This document shows, in pieces, positions 26,838-35,880 of a DNA stretch of 64,000 nt (the stretch's first letter is position 1; each line of letters starts with the position of its first letter). A program made the position numbers and the translations under genes. The stretch comes from DYRB01 sp963709645 (lineage in GTDB: Bacteria; Pseudomonadota; Gammaproteobacteria; Chromatiales; Chromatiaceae), in contig CAVPXP010000007.1 of assembly GCA_963709645.1 (NCBI GenBank), positions 62,001 to 126,000 of the forward strand, written 5' to 3'. Below the pieces are notes generated by a model, which worked only from the letters and a program-made list of their open reading frames with translations, was not told the origin of the DNA and did no database searches.

Positions 26838-27009
26838 TCGCACGCACCGGCTCTGGTTCTGGATTGGAAGAGGAAATGGGGACGAAGGGTGAGGACTGGA
26901 AGCACGCGAGCCGAGGGCTGTTTCGGTCTACCGTATCGGGCTCCAGAGGAATCCGCTACCATGATTGAGCCTGGGTATTCCAGGCCAACAGATTGGGGAT
27001 GGAGGACGC

Positions 27010-27723
27010 ATGAACTACGTAGACTCGACCTTGGCGGCAGCGCTGGTCACCCTGGGGATGGGCGTGGCTGCATTGGGGCAGGCGGCCGGTTTTGGCGGCG
27101 GCAATCCGTCCGCTGGCTATGATGATCGGGCATACGGCGCCGGACCTTCCGGTGCCTACGGCGGCCCGACCTATGGCTCGCCCTCGACCGGCGCACCTGG
27201 GCGGAGCGACCCTGCCGCTAGCGGGTACGGACCCAGCTACGGAGCTCCTTCGATCGGCGGGTACGGACCCAGCGATGGCGGCCAAGGGGGCGGTTACGGC
27301 CCAGGCTACGGCGGCCAAGGGGGCGGTTACGGCCCAGGCTACGGCGGCCAAGGGGGCGGTTACGGCCCAGGCTACGGCGGCCAAGGGGGCGGTTACGGCC
27401 CAGGCTACGGCGGCCAAGGGGGCGGTTACGGTCCAGGCTACGGCGGCCAAGGGGGCGGTTACGGTCCAGGCTACGGCGGTCCGGGTGGCGGTTATGGTCC
27501 AGGCTACGGCGGTCCGGGGGGTGGTTATGGTCCTGGCTACGGCGGTCCGGATGCCGGTTATGGTCCTGGCTACGGTGGGCCCCGCGGCGACTATGGTCCG
27601 GATGACCGCGATGGCGGCGATCGCTCTTCCGGTGGCAGCGGTTTCAACCCCATGAAGAACATGAATCCCATGAAGAGCATGCCGAACCCGATGAAGATGT
27701 TTGGCGGAGGCAACCGGGACTGA
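27010..27723 (+). CDS. Secreted glycine/tyrosine-rich tandem-repeat protein
   Basis: The 237-residue protein starts at an ATG with GGAGG about 5 bases upstream. Residues 1-25 resemble a signal peptide (LAAALVTLGMGVAALGQA). Residues 90-199 are ten copies of an 11-residue unit: GGQGGGYGPGY six times, GGPGGGYGPGY twice, then two diverged units. The C terminus is methionine-, asparagine- and proline-rich (NPMKNMNPMKSMPNPMKMF). Gly/Tyr-rich low-complexity sequences of this kind are often disordered and form coacervates, adhesive matrices or surface fibres, but no homologous function can be assigned. It is preceded by a 170-bp gap with no operon partner. Copy number may vary between strains. Confidence 0.75.
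   Translation: MNYVDSTLAAALVTLGMGVAALGQAAGFGGGNPSAGYDDRAYGAGPSGAYGGPTYGSPSTGAPGRSDPAASGYGPSYGAPSIGGYGPSDGGQGGGYGPGYGGQGGGYGPGYGGQGGGYGPGYGGQGGGYGPGYGGQGGGYGPGYGGQGGGYGPGYGGPGGGYGPGYGGPGGGYGPGYGGPDAGYGPGYGGPRGDYGPDDRDGGDRSSGGSGFNPMKNMNPMKSMPNPMKMFGGGNRD
27277..27606 (+). repeat. 33-bp tandem repeats, about ten units
   Basis: A 33-bp unit beginning GGCGGCCAAGGGGGCGG repeats head to tail, with the first six copies almost identical and later copies diverged (CCAAGG to TCCGGG). It encodes the 11-residue GGQGGGYGPGY repeat. Such near-perfect arrays expand and shrink by slippage or recombination. Confidence 0.9.
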
Positions 27724-27914
27724 ATCGTTGGCTGCATAGGGGCCCGTGCGCGATGGCGGCGAGTGCCGGCGACGGTGGCGGGAGTTCCGCCTGCCCTGTC
27801 GGACGTCCAGGGGTGACCCGTGCTTCGACAGCGTCCTGCGGAGGCGCGGCGGTGATCGGTCGGCGGGTTTCCCCTCGGCCCGGATGGAGCACTAGCAGTT
27901 AGCGGAGGCGAGTG

Positions 27915-28313
27915 ATGAGTTTACAGTTGAATGTCCTCTTCCCTGGCGGCAAGCGCGTCGATGTGGAGGTCGGCGGCTTCACGATTGCGACGGATCAACT
28001 GGTGCGCGACGGTGGAGAGGCGTCGGCTCCACCCCCGTTCTTCCTGTTCCTGGGGTCCATCGCGACCTGCGCGGGTATTTATGCCTTAAGCTTCTGTCAG
28101 AGTCGTGACCTGACCACGCAGGGTCTCGGCCTCACGATGGACTGGGATTGGGATCCCAAGCGGCCGGGACCTGCCGGCGCTGTCCTGCGGCTGCGCCTGC
28201 CCGAGAATTTCCCGGAGCGCTACCGCGACGGCATCGTCAAGGCGATGGAACTGTGCGCCGTGAAAAAGAACATCGAGGTCCCACCCGAGTTTCGGATCGA
28301 GGTCGAGGGCTAA
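27915..28313 (+). CDS. OsmC-family protein
   Basis: The 132-residue protein has the OsmC/Ohr fold. It has a strand-rich N terminus (LNVLFPGGKRVDVEVGGFTI), a PPPFFLFLGSIATCAGIYALSFC core with the cysteines near residues 55 and 63, and a C-terminal beta strand set ending FRIEVEG. Members are thiol-dependent peroxidases that act on organic hydroperoxides or have related roles; this one is most like the YhfA-type group because of the short length and IATCAGIYA motif. I chose the ATG at 27915 (second codon of a GTG-ATG pair), with GGAGG about 6 bases upstream. A hairpin follows the stop. Confidence 0.85.
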   Translation: MSLQLNVLFPGGKRVDVEVGGFTIATDQLVRDGGEASAPPPFFLFLGSIATCAGIYALSFCQSRDLTTQGLGLTMDWDWDPKRPGPAGAVLRLRLPENFPERYRDGIVKAMELCAVKKNIEVPPEFRIEVEG

Positions 28314-28337
28314 AAAAAATGCCCCGCAGAGCGGGGC
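28312..28337. terminator. Hairpin with A-run, probable terminator
   Basis: GCCCCGC-AGA-GCGGGGC forms a perfect seven-base stem directly after the OsmC stop. The A-run is on its 5' side, so the T-run lies on the minus strand. It can stop transcripts from the right and may help end the OsmC transcript. Confidence 0.5.
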
Positions 28338-28413
28338 CAATCACCACTGAGGAGGTCAGAAAACGGAACCAACAGAGGAATCATTCCGGACTCGACCGCC
28401 TAGAGACTCGCCG

Positions 28414-29328
28414 ATGAATCGTCGATCTTTTCTATCGGCCCTGGCCGATGCCTGCTGCGGTCTACTGACCCTCGGCCCTGCTCCGCGTGCCAACTTGTCC
28501 GCCCGCCTGACCAAGCCGATCCCTGGGAGCGGGGAGCCGCTGCCGGCGATCGGGCTGGGTACCTGGATTACCTTTAACGTCGGCGATGACGCGCAGGCCC
28601 TCGGGGTTCGCACCGAGATCCTGCGAGCCTTCTTCGCCGCCGGCGGCGGCATAGTCGACTCCTCGCCCATGTACGGCTCGGCCGAGGCCGTGGTCGGCAA
28701 GGCCCTCGCCTGACTCGGCCAGCCCGCTGGACTGTTCGCGGCAAATAAGGTCTGGACGGCGTCCGGAGATGACGGACCGCGTGAGATTGCCGAATCCAAA
28801 AGTCTTTGGGGCGTAAAGCGCTTCGACCTGCTCCAAGTGCACAACCTGCTCCGGTGGCGCGAGCATTTGGAAACCCTGCGGGCGATGAAGGCGGACGGTC
28901 GATTGCGCTATCTCGGTCTGACCACCTCCCACGGGCGCCGTCACCCGGAGCTGGAGCAAATCATGCGCTCCGAGCTGATTGATTTCGTCCAGTTGACCTA
29001 CAACATCGCCGATCGGGAGGCCGACGACCGGCTGATGCCCCTCACTGCAGAGCACGGCATCGCGGTGATCGCAAACCGCCCGTTCCGGCGCGGCGAACTC
29101 ATCGGCATCTCCCAGCGACACCCTCTCCCAGGATGGGCGGCGGACATCGGCTGCACTGGCTGGCCGCAGGTGCTGCTCAAGTTCATCGTCTCGCATCTGG
29201 CGATCACCTGCGCCATTCCCGCCACGAGCCAGGTGGCGCACCTGCGGGAGAACATGGCGGCCGGCCTCGGCCCCCTGCCAGATGCGGCACTGCGCCGTCG
29301 CATGGCCGCCGACTTCGCGGCCTTGTAG
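28414..29328 (+). pseudogene. Aldo/keto reductase with Tat signal, interrupted by in-frame TGA
   Basis: The gene starts MNRRSFLSALADACCG, a twin-arginine-type signal (RRSFL). The NADPH-dependent aldo/keto reductase barrel begins with PLPAIGLGTWITF near residue 44 and contains VDSSPMYGSAEAVVGKALA. A TGA then occurs at 28711-28713. The same frame continues with LGQPAGLFAANKVWTASGDD, then LLQVHNL with the catalytic-like histidine and RYLGLTTSHGR, and runs to TAG at 29328. The total without the stop is 304 codons, the normal family size, so one codon change broke the gene. Tat-exported members may act in the periplasm. A sequencing error is possible. Confidence 0.7.
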
Positions 29329-29361
29329 CCGACCTCAGTAGTGCCTCTGGAGGGTAGAGCC

Positions 29362-30045
29362 GTGGCCGATTGGGTGAACTATTCGCTTGCGGATCTTGTG
29401 CCCTTCACCCGCGGGACCTACCTGCGGCTGTTCGAGTTGTACAACGCCCGTGCCTGGCCGGCGGCGGCTATCGGCCAGGGATTTGGTATCTGGATGCTGT
29501 GGTTGCTGTGGCGACCCGACGCGGGTCGAATTCGCGCATGCCTCGGCGCCCTTGGGGTCTGCTGGGTCTGGATCGGCTGGGCCTTTCACCTGGATGCCTA
29601 GAGCCCCCTCAATTGGGCCGAAACCTATGCGGCGGTCACGTTCGCGGCCCAGGGGCTCTTGCTTGTGGGGATCTCGGCGGCATCCGGGGCAGCCGGTCTG
29701 ACTGCCTGGACGGGTCGCGCTGCCTCTCTCGGTGCCCGCCTAGTTGTCTTTGCGGTGCTGGCGATGCCCTGCCTCGGGTTGTTCTGGGGTCGGTCGTGGT
29801 CCCGGCTGGAGCTGTTCCGCACTGCCCCCGATCCGACAAGTTTGGCGACGCTGGGGTTGGTGCCGCCGATCCGGCACCGGCTTCGCCCGATGCTGTTGAT
29901 AGTCCCGACGGTGTGGTCGTTTGCCTCGGGCCTGACCCTGCTGGCCATCGGCGATCCGCTGTGGCCCGTGCTCCCGGCATTGGCCTCGTCGACCCTCGTT
30001 CTGGTTTTTTTGCAACGGCGGTTGGGCCCCAGTGGAGCCCTGTAG
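29362..30045 (+). pseudogene. DUF6064-like membrane protein, interrupted by in-frame TAG
   Basis: From a GTG at 29362 (GGAGGG upstream) the frame encodes LADLVPFTRGTYLRLFELYN, then a membrane segment and WVWIGWAFHLDA. A TAG at 29599-29601 follows. The same frame continues SPLNWAETYAAVTFAAQGLL and three more membrane segments, ending at 30045 after about 226 codons. The pattern of a short amphipathic start, a stop at the end of the second segment and an N-W-A motif fits DUF6064 proteins, which have about six membrane helices and unknown function. The single TAG is the only defect; it directly follows the aldo/keto reductase gene, which also has a single in-frame stop. Confidence 0.55.
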
Positions 30046-30539
30046 CGGCCCGCAAGCAGCGCCTTTTCCAGCGCCGATCGACGAGAGACGGATGTACTGC
30101 CCGGATCGGAACCGCCATCGGTCGGGGGCTCCTGAACGATCGGGCTGCCGCGGCACTAGACAGGATACTGACCCGGACGCAGCGATCTGTACGACCGCCT
30201 GCGCCACCTGTCGGGGCTGGATTAGGTGACCCGTCAGAAAGCGGGGCTGGAGTTCGTGCCTAGCCCTGCGACGACCGGTGCGTACCATGAGCCAGTTGAC
30301 CCAGCCAGACGCCCGCGGGTGCCTGCCTGGACCGGAAACAGGAAGAGGAGGGATGTGGCGCCGGCAGTCGCCCATCCAAGACGCTCAAGTTGCCACACCC
30401 CGGACTGGCATCTGCCAAATTAGGATACGGGAATTCTGGTTGACCCTGACCAAGCTGGGTTATCGTTGTCCGCAGGCGCTTGCGGCGCAGGCATCTCGCC
30501 GGTGCAGCAGGCCAGGCGCATTCACCGGGGGTAAAAGCG
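30046..30539. other. Non-coding or decayed stretch
   Basis: About 490 bases have no convincing gene. Around 30100-30225 two plus-strand frames give protein-like fragments (GRGLLNDRAAAALDRILTRT, then YDRLRHLSGLD before a TAG), which suggests the end of a decayed gene. The rest presumably contains the promoter of the SPFH gene pair. Confidence 0.35.
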
Positions 30540-32081
30540 ATGGACGTAAGACAACCCAATCCGCGTCCGGTCGGACGGCGGCTGACCCTACCCGAGCCGT
30601 TGGTCGCGATGGCTCGGCGGGGTGGGGCAGTGGGCGTATTGATCCTGCTTCTCGTGGTGGGACTGCCCCTCTACGTCTGGTTTTTCTGCCGCATCGAGCC
30701 CCAGGCAGGGGAGGTCGCGATCCTGACCGCCAAGACCGGCAAGGATCTGCCTTCGGGCGAGATCCTGGCTCTGGGGCCGGACCATAAGGGCATCCAGATC
30801 GATGTGCTGCCCGAGGGGCGCTACTTCCGCGATCCCTATCACTGGGCCTGGGTGATCACGGAAATTACCGACATCCCTGCGGGTCGGCTCGGAGTCCGAA
30901 CCCGGCTGTACGGCCGCGACCTGCCACCGGGGCGCATTGTCGCCGCCGAGGACACCAAGGGCATCCTTCCCGAGGTCCTCCGGCCTGGCAAATACCGCAT
31001 TAACCCGTACGCTTACACGGTCGAGCTATTCGATGCCATTTCGATCCGTCCCGGGTCCGTGGGCGTGGTCACCTCGCTGGTAGGGAAGGGGGTGCTGAAC
31101 GACGTGCTTCCGCCGGAGGAGCGTAACCTGTTCCTGGTCGGACCGGGTATGAAAGGCGTGGTGCCGGACGTGCTGGACCCGGGCACCTATTACCTCAACC
31201 CCTATCTCGTGAACGTGGTGGAGGTGAATCTGCAGAGTCAGCGTTTTGAGATGAGCGGTGACGACGCCATCACCTTCTTTACCCTCGACGGCTTCACCGT
31301 GCGGGTGGAGGGTACGATCGAGTTCAACATAGCCCGGGACAAGGCCGCCCTGATCACCCACCGGGTGGGCGACATGGAGGACGTGCTCAAAAAGATCATC
31401 CTGCCCCGGGCGCGGGGCTTCAGCCGCATCGAGGGCAGCAAGCACCCGGCCATCAATTTCATCATCGGAGAGACCCGCCAGCAGTTCCAGGACAACTTGG
31501 AAACTCACCTTCATCAGCAGGCGGAGGAGTGGGGGGTGAATGTGCGCTCGGTGTTGATTCGCAACATTCTGCCGCCGGACCAGATCGCCAGCGTCATCCG
31601 CGAGCGGGAGGTGGCGGTGCAGGACGCGCGCAAGTTCGAGCAGCAAATCGAGCAGGCCCGCTCCCAGGCGGAGCTGGTGCGCCAGGAGATGCTCGCGCAG
31701 CAGAACAAGGAGAAGGTGCAGGCCGACACCGCCCGCATCCGCGCCGTGATCGGGGCGCAGCAAGAGCTCGCGGTGCAGGTAACCGCGGCGCAACGGGAGC
31801 TGGAGGTGTCACGACTGGAGAAGGACACCGCCGAGTTCCAGGCCGAGGCGATGCTCGCCAAGGCCCAGGGCGACCGCGACGTGGTGCGGCTGGACAACCA
31901 GGCGCGGGCCACTGTGCTGCGTACCCAGGTGCAGGCCTTCGGCAGCGGTCTGGACCTGGCGCGCTACGCGCTGTACCGCAAGCTCGGCCCCCGCATCGAG
32001 TCCATCCTGTCTAGCGACGACGACCAGGGTCTGGGCGCCCTGTTCCGGCCCTTCCTCCCCAGCGCCGGAGCCAAGCCATGA
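30540..32081 (+). CDS. SPFH/Band 7 membrane protein with vault-like repeats (first of pair)
   Basis: The 513-residue protein has a cytoplasmic start, one membrane helix near residues 30-48, then three tandem repeats of about 50-60 residues with the pattern G-x-x-G-V-x-T-x-x-G-x-x-L-P-x-G-x-x-L-A. These repeats resemble the beta domains of major vault protein and related SPFH proteins, with phrases such as KGIQIDVLPEGRYFRDPY and PEVLRPGKYRINPY. The SPFH domain follows (residues about 230-380: FTLDGFTVRVEGTIEFNI), then a long coiled coil with alanine-, glutamate- and glutamine-rich helices (about 390-480) and a final helix. SPFH proteins oligomerise into membrane-attached cages. RBS-like GGGGGTAA precedes the ATG at 30540. 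The next gene overlaps by 4 bp. Confidence 0.8.
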   Translation: MDVRQPNPRPVGRRLTLPEPLVAMARRGGAVGVLILLLVVGLPLYVWFFCRIEPQAGEVAILTAKTGKDLPSGEILALGPDHKGIQIDVLPEGRYFRDPYHWAWVITEITDIPAGRLGVRTRLYGRDLPPGRIVAAEDTKGILPEVLRPGKYRINPYAYTVELFDAISIRPGSVGVVTSLVGKGVLNDVLPPEERNLFLVGPGMKGVVPDVLDPGTYYLNPYLVNVVEVNLQSQRFEMSGDDAITFFTLDGFTVRVEGTIEFNIARDKAALITHRVGDMEDVLKKIILPRARGFSRIEGSKHPAINFIIGETRQQFQDNLETHLHQQAEEWGVNVRSVLIRNILPPDQIASVIREREVAVQDARKFEQQIEQARSQAELVRQEMLAQQNKEKVQADTARIRAVIGAQQELAVQVTAAQRELEVSRLEKDTAEFQAEAMLAKAQGDRDVVRLDNQARATVLRTQVQAFGSGLDLARYALYRKLGPRIESILSSDDDQGLGALFRPFLPSAGAKP

Positions 32082-33754
32082 AGCGCGCACTGGTCATCCT
32101 TGGGCTGGGTCTGGCGGCAGCGCTCTTCGCCGTTTGGTGGGGCTGGTTCCGCTTCTACGTGCCAGCGGGCCATATGGCCGTGCTCACGGCCAAGGTGGGG
32201 TCGCCCCTGCCCGCGGGGCAGATCCTGGCGGGGCCTGGGCAGCAGGGCATCCTGGAGCAGGTGCTGGGCGAGGGCCGCCACTTCCGGAACCCACTCTTCT
32301 GCGACTGGGAGATCATTCCCGTCATCACCATCCCCGCAGGCAAGGTGGGCATCGTAGTGTCCAAGGTCGGCAGCGATCTGCCCGAAGGGGAGTTCCTCGC
32401 CGCCTCGGGCCAGAAGGGCATTTGGCGCCAGGTGCTGGGTCCAGGCCGCTATCGCTTGAACCCTTACGGCTACCACATCGATCTGGTAGACGCTATCAGC
32501 GTGCCCATCGGCTACGTGGGCGTGGTCACCGGCCTGTCCGGGCGCCAGGCCCCGGCGGGGGAGTTTGCCGGTCCCGGGGACAAGGGGGTGCGCAAGGACG
32601 TGCTACAGCCCGGCCTTTATTACGTCAATCCCAAGGAGCTGCGGGTGGACGTGCTGGAGATCGGTGTGAACCAAGTCTCACTGCTGGGGGAGAAGGGCGG
32701 TGAGGTCATAACCAAGGCGCAGATCGCCACCCAGAATGCGGCCATGGAGCAGCTCTCGCGGCGCATGCTTGATGAGCAAAAGGAAAAACGCATGGACTAC
32801 GCGGCTCAGCGCAGCAGCATGCAGGAGAAGTCCACATCCGCGCCGGCCGCGGCCCCCTTAACCGCGGACGCGGTACGCCAGGTGCGCCCGCCGGACGCCT
32901 CCGCCGCCCTGAGCCTCGACCAGGTAGTGGAGTTCCCGTCCCGGGACGGCTTCGAGATCAGCCTCGACATGACCGTGGAGTTTGAGCTGCTGCCGGAGAA
33001 CATTGCGTCCATTTACCAGAGCTACGGCGATCTCCCCGCCGTGGTGGACAACATCATCATGCCCCAGATCCTGTCGGTATCGCGCCTCAAAGGCTCCGCC
33101 TACCGAGCCAAGGACTTCATCGTGGGGGAGGGCCGGGAGCAGTTTCAAAACGACCTCAAGGAGACTCTGGCCCGCACTTTGGGCAGCAAGCGCATTGTCA
33201 TCCACAACGCCCTGATTCGGCACGTTAACGTGCCGATGCAGATTCTCGATCCGATTCAGCAGGCAAGTATTGCCGTGGAGCAGAACCTAACCAACAAGGA
33301 GAAACAGAACACGGCGCGCAAGCAGGCGGAGCTCAATACCGAGCAGGGCCTGATCGAGCAGCGCCGCGAACAGGTGGCGCAGGAGACCGAGAAGCTCAAG
33401 GCGGAGGTGGCCGCCGATCGGGAGAAACAGGTGGCGGAGATCGGCGCCGAGGGGCAGAAGCAGGTGGCCGAGATCCGCAAAGCGACGGCCGCCGTGCGGT
33501 CCGACAGGGTACGTACCCTGGGCCAGGCCCAAGCCGAGGTCGTGACACTGGTGGAAGGCGAAAAGGCCGCCGGTTTCGCCCTCAAGGGCGCCGCCCTGGG
33601 CGATCCCCATGCGTACACCCTGTGGGAGTTTGCCGACAGCCTCAACGGCGAGATCAAGGTGAACATTCTGCACGCAGGCAGCGGGACCCTGTGGACGGAC
33701 ATCGAGCCGCGCGCCCTTGGCAACCTCGGCGGGGCCAAGGTGTTGCAGCAGTAG
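32078..33754 (+). CDS. SPFH/Band 7 membrane protein with vault-like repeats (second of pair)
   Basis: The 558-residue protein is a paralogue of the upstream product. It has an N-terminal membrane anchor (MKRALVILGLGLAAALFAVW), three repeats of the same vault-like unit (for example AVLTAKVGSPLPAGQILAGP, then KGIWRQVLGPGRYRLNPYGY), a spacer of about 60 residues with a basic/glutamine-rich helix, and an SPFH domain near residues 290-400 (FPSRDGFEISLDMTVEFEL). It ends in a long coiled coil of E/Q/A-rich helices and a short C-terminal domain. The ATGA overlap with the first gene implies coupled translation and hetero-oligomerisation, as in HflK/HflC. Its exact role is unknown; membrane quality control, lipid microdomains or protease regulation are possible. 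Confidence 0.8.
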   Translation: MKRALVILGLGLAAALFAVWWGWFRFYVPAGHMAVLTAKVGSPLPAGQILAGPGQQGILEQVLGEGRHFRNPLFCDWEIIPVITIPAGKVGIVVSKVGSDLPEGEFLAASGQKGIWRQVLGPGRYRLNPYGYHIDLVDAISVPIGYVGVVTGLSGRQAPAGEFAGPGDKGVRKDVLQPGLYYVNPKELRVDVLEIGVNQVSLLGEKGGEVITKAQIATQNAAMEQLSRRMLDEQKEKRMDYAAQRSSMQEKSTSAPAAAPLTADAVRQVRPPDASAALSLDQVVEFPSRDGFEISLDMTVEFELLPENIASIYQSYGDLPAVVDNIIMPQILSVSRLKGSAYRAKDFIVGEGREQFQNDLKETLARTLGSKRIVIHNALIRHVNVPMQILDPIQQASIAVEQNLTNKEKQNTARKQAELNTEQGLIEQRREQVAQETEKLKAEVAADREKQVAEIGAEGQKQVAEIRKATAAVRSDRVRTLGQAQAEVVTLVEGEKAAGFALKGAALGDPHAYTLWEFADSLNGEIKVNILHAGSGTLWTDIEPRALGNLGGAKVLQQ

Positions 33755-34054
33755 GCCAACGGAGCGCCGGGGTCGTTTCTTGAATTTCATGCCGCGAGCT
33801 GGCGGAAACCCGCGAAGCTCGGCCCACAGTCGCGCATACCTGTTACTTAACATAATATACATTATGCGACATCCCGATTCGCGAACGGGAACTGGCGTTA
33901 CGGATCTGGACGCCACCAACTCCTCGCCCAAACTCGCCGAACCATCACACCGTCTGTACGCCTTGCTCATGCTCCCAGACACGGCTAGGCTTTCCGCTTT
34001 TCCCGGTCTACGGGGGTTGAGTTCCGGTCCAGACCCGTCGGATCGGATGTGTTT
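33755..34054. other. Intergenic stretch with a palindrome
   Basis: About 300 bases lie between the SPFH pair and the sensor kinase. No gene is convincing on either strand, although the minus strand has a short frame near 33780-33860. The sequence is AT-rich around 33840-33870, where a palindrome lies; this is the likely promoter region of the kinase gene. Confidence 0.4.
33851..33866. promoter_or_regulatory. Palindrome CATAAT-ATAC-ATTATG
   Basis: A perfect six-base inverted repeat with a four-base spacer sits in the AT-rich part of the region upstream of the histidine kinase gene. It has the size and symmetry of an operator for a dimeric regulator. No cognate regulator is adjacent. Confidence 0.4.
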
Positions 34055-35842
34055 ATGCGCGGTGATACGACGATGGGAATAGCAGCTGTTGCCTTGAGCC
34101 GACGCGGTCGCATGTCTTGGTGGTTTGCACCCGCCGTGTTGTCCTCGCTACTGATGTTCGGGGCACTGGGCTGGCACGTCTACAACACTCATATTGTGGA
34201 GCGTCAAATCAAGGCTGACGCCGCCCGCACCGAGGAAATACGCAACCGGCTCTGCCTGTTCCATCAGCAGTTGGCGTCCAATGCGGTGATGGTTGTCGCC
34301 TCGGGTGACCCGCGATCGGAACAACGACAGCAGGAGCTGGCGGCCGGGCTCGTTGCCCTCATCGACGAGGCTCGGGAACAAGGGCCGCTGGGTTATGACC
34401 TCAGCGACCTGCGGGACGTTCACGAAGCCCAGCAAGGGCTGCGGAATATCGAGGATCGCGCGTTTGCCATGAACAGTCAGGGGCAGAAGGAGGCGGCACT
34501 GACTTTGCTGTCGAGTGCCGAATACCAATCCCTGCAAGATCGCTTTTCCCGGTCCGCTGCCCGTTTCGTCAACGACTATCGGAGCCTACTCGATGAGCGG
34601 CTGCTGAACGAAACCCACAAAGAGCTGGGCTCGCTGGCGGTTGCCTTCGCCATTTTCATCGTTTCGGTGGCGGTCTGGCTGGTCCTAATGACCCGCCTTC
34701 GGGGACGCGAGCAGGCGCTTCAGGTCGAGGTGACGGAACGCAAGAAGGCAGAAATAGCCCTTCAGCAACGCGAGGCCGTGCTTTCTCAGGCCCAAGAGAT
34801 TGCTCACCTAGGGAGTTTTGAACGGGAGCCACTTACCGGCGAGGAACGCTGGTCCGCCGAGTTCTACCGAATTCTCGGCTACGCGCCAGGGGCCTTTCCC
34901 GCGAGTCAGCAGTTGTTCTTCGATCGGGTGCACACCGACGACTTGGCCCGGCTACGGCGCCTCGCTGAGGCGGCGGCCAGCTCCACGACTGGCTATGACG
35001 TCGAGGTCCGGATTGTCCGGCCGAGCGGCGAGGAGCGTAGTGTTTCGCTTAGGACCAAGCTGGAGCGAGATCTAGAAGGCGTTGTGGTCCGCGCCGTGGG
35101 CACACTCTACGATTCGACCGAGCAAAAGCAGATCGAGGCTCGCATCGAGCAATCCCGACAACAGCTCCGCAGCCTCGCGGTGCACCTGCTGTCGGTACGG
35201 GAGCAGGAACGGGCGTCGGTGGCCAAGGAGATCCACGACGATGTGGGTCAGATCGTTGCCGCGGTTCGGATGGACCTGGCCGCTGTACAAAGGAAACTGG
35301 GTTCCGATAGTCGGCAGCAGCAACAGCACATCGAACACACGATTGAGCTGCTCGGCAAGGTCGTCGAGACAGTGCAACGCGTGATGTCGGAGCTACGCCC
35401 CCCGGTCCTCGACGGCGTGGGCCTGGCGGCAGCCGTCGAGTGGCAGCTCGGGCAATTTCAGAAGCGCACCGGCATCAACTGCGAGCTGGTTTCTGAGATG
35501 GATGATGGAGTGCTGTCTGCGGAGGGGAATCTTGCTCTGTTTCGCATCCTCCAGGAGGCTCTAAGCAACGTTGCGCAACATGCCAAGGCTACGGCTGTGC
35601 AGGTCCGATTGGCGAATGCGCAAGACTGGCTGGAGATGGAAGTGAGCGACAACGGCCGCGGGATCTCTGAGGCCGATCTGCGAGGCCAGCAATCCTTCGG
35701 GATCCTCGGAATGCGCGAGCGTGTGCAGGTGATGGGCGGCGAGATTCAGATCGGGGCGCCGGAAGGCGGTGGCACCAGGGTCCTGGTACGGACGCCCATT
35801 GCCGATTCACTCGCAGGCTCGGCGATACCTCTGGCCCCGTAG
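34055..35842 (+). CDS. Sensor histidine kinase, NarL-type (HisKA_3), with PAS domain
   Basis: The protein has about 595 residues. An N-terminal membrane helix (about 25-45), a periplasmic helical sensor of about 150 residues, and a second helix near residues 195-215 frame the sensory part. A PAS/PAC domain follows near residues 240-360 (AQEIAHLGSFEREPLTGEER, then the PAC block GYDVEVRIVRPSGEERSVSL). The HisKA_3 box with the phosphate-accepting histidine (KEIHDDVGQIVAAV) lies near residue 395, and the HATPase domain with NGRGI and GILGMRERVQ completes the kinase. These kinases pair with NarL/FixJ response regulators, but none is adjacent, so it is an orphan. Possible starts are a GTG at 34049 and ATGs at 34055 and 34073. 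Confidence 0.9.
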   Translation: MRGDTTMGIAAVALSRRGRMSWWFAPAVLSSLLMFGALGWHVYNTHIVERQIKADAARTEEIRNRLCLFHQQLASNAVMVVASGDPRSEQRQQELAAGLVALIDEAREQGPLGYDLSDLRDVHEAQQGLRNIEDRAFAMNSQGQKEAALTLLSSAEYQSLQDRFSRSAARFVNDYRSLLDERLLNETHKELGSLAVAFAIFIVSVAVWLVLMTRLRGREQALQVEVTERKKAEIALQQREAVLSQAQEIAHLGSFEREPLTGEERWSAEFYRILGYAPGAFPASQQLFFDRVHTDDLARLRRLAEAAASSTTGYDVEVRIVRPSGEERSVSLRTKLERDLEGVVVRAVGTLYDSTEQKQIEARIEQSRQQLRSLAVHLLSVREQERASVAKEIHDDVGQIVAAVRMDLAAVQRKLGSDSRQQQQHIEHTIELLGKVVETVQRVMSELRPPVLDGVGLAAAVEWQLGQFQKRTGINCELVSEMDDGVLSAEGNLALFRILQEALSNVAQHAKATAVQVRLANAQDWLEMEVSDNGRGISEADLRGQQSFGILGMRERVQVMGGEIQIGAPEGGGTRVLVRTPIADSLAGSAIPLAP

Positions 35843-35880
35843 TGCCGCTCCGATTGAACATAGAGAGGACCCCTCGCTTC

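Noticed and set aside
27277..27606. CRISPR array
   Set aside because: The 33-bp units repeat directly without unique spacers and code for a protein repeat.
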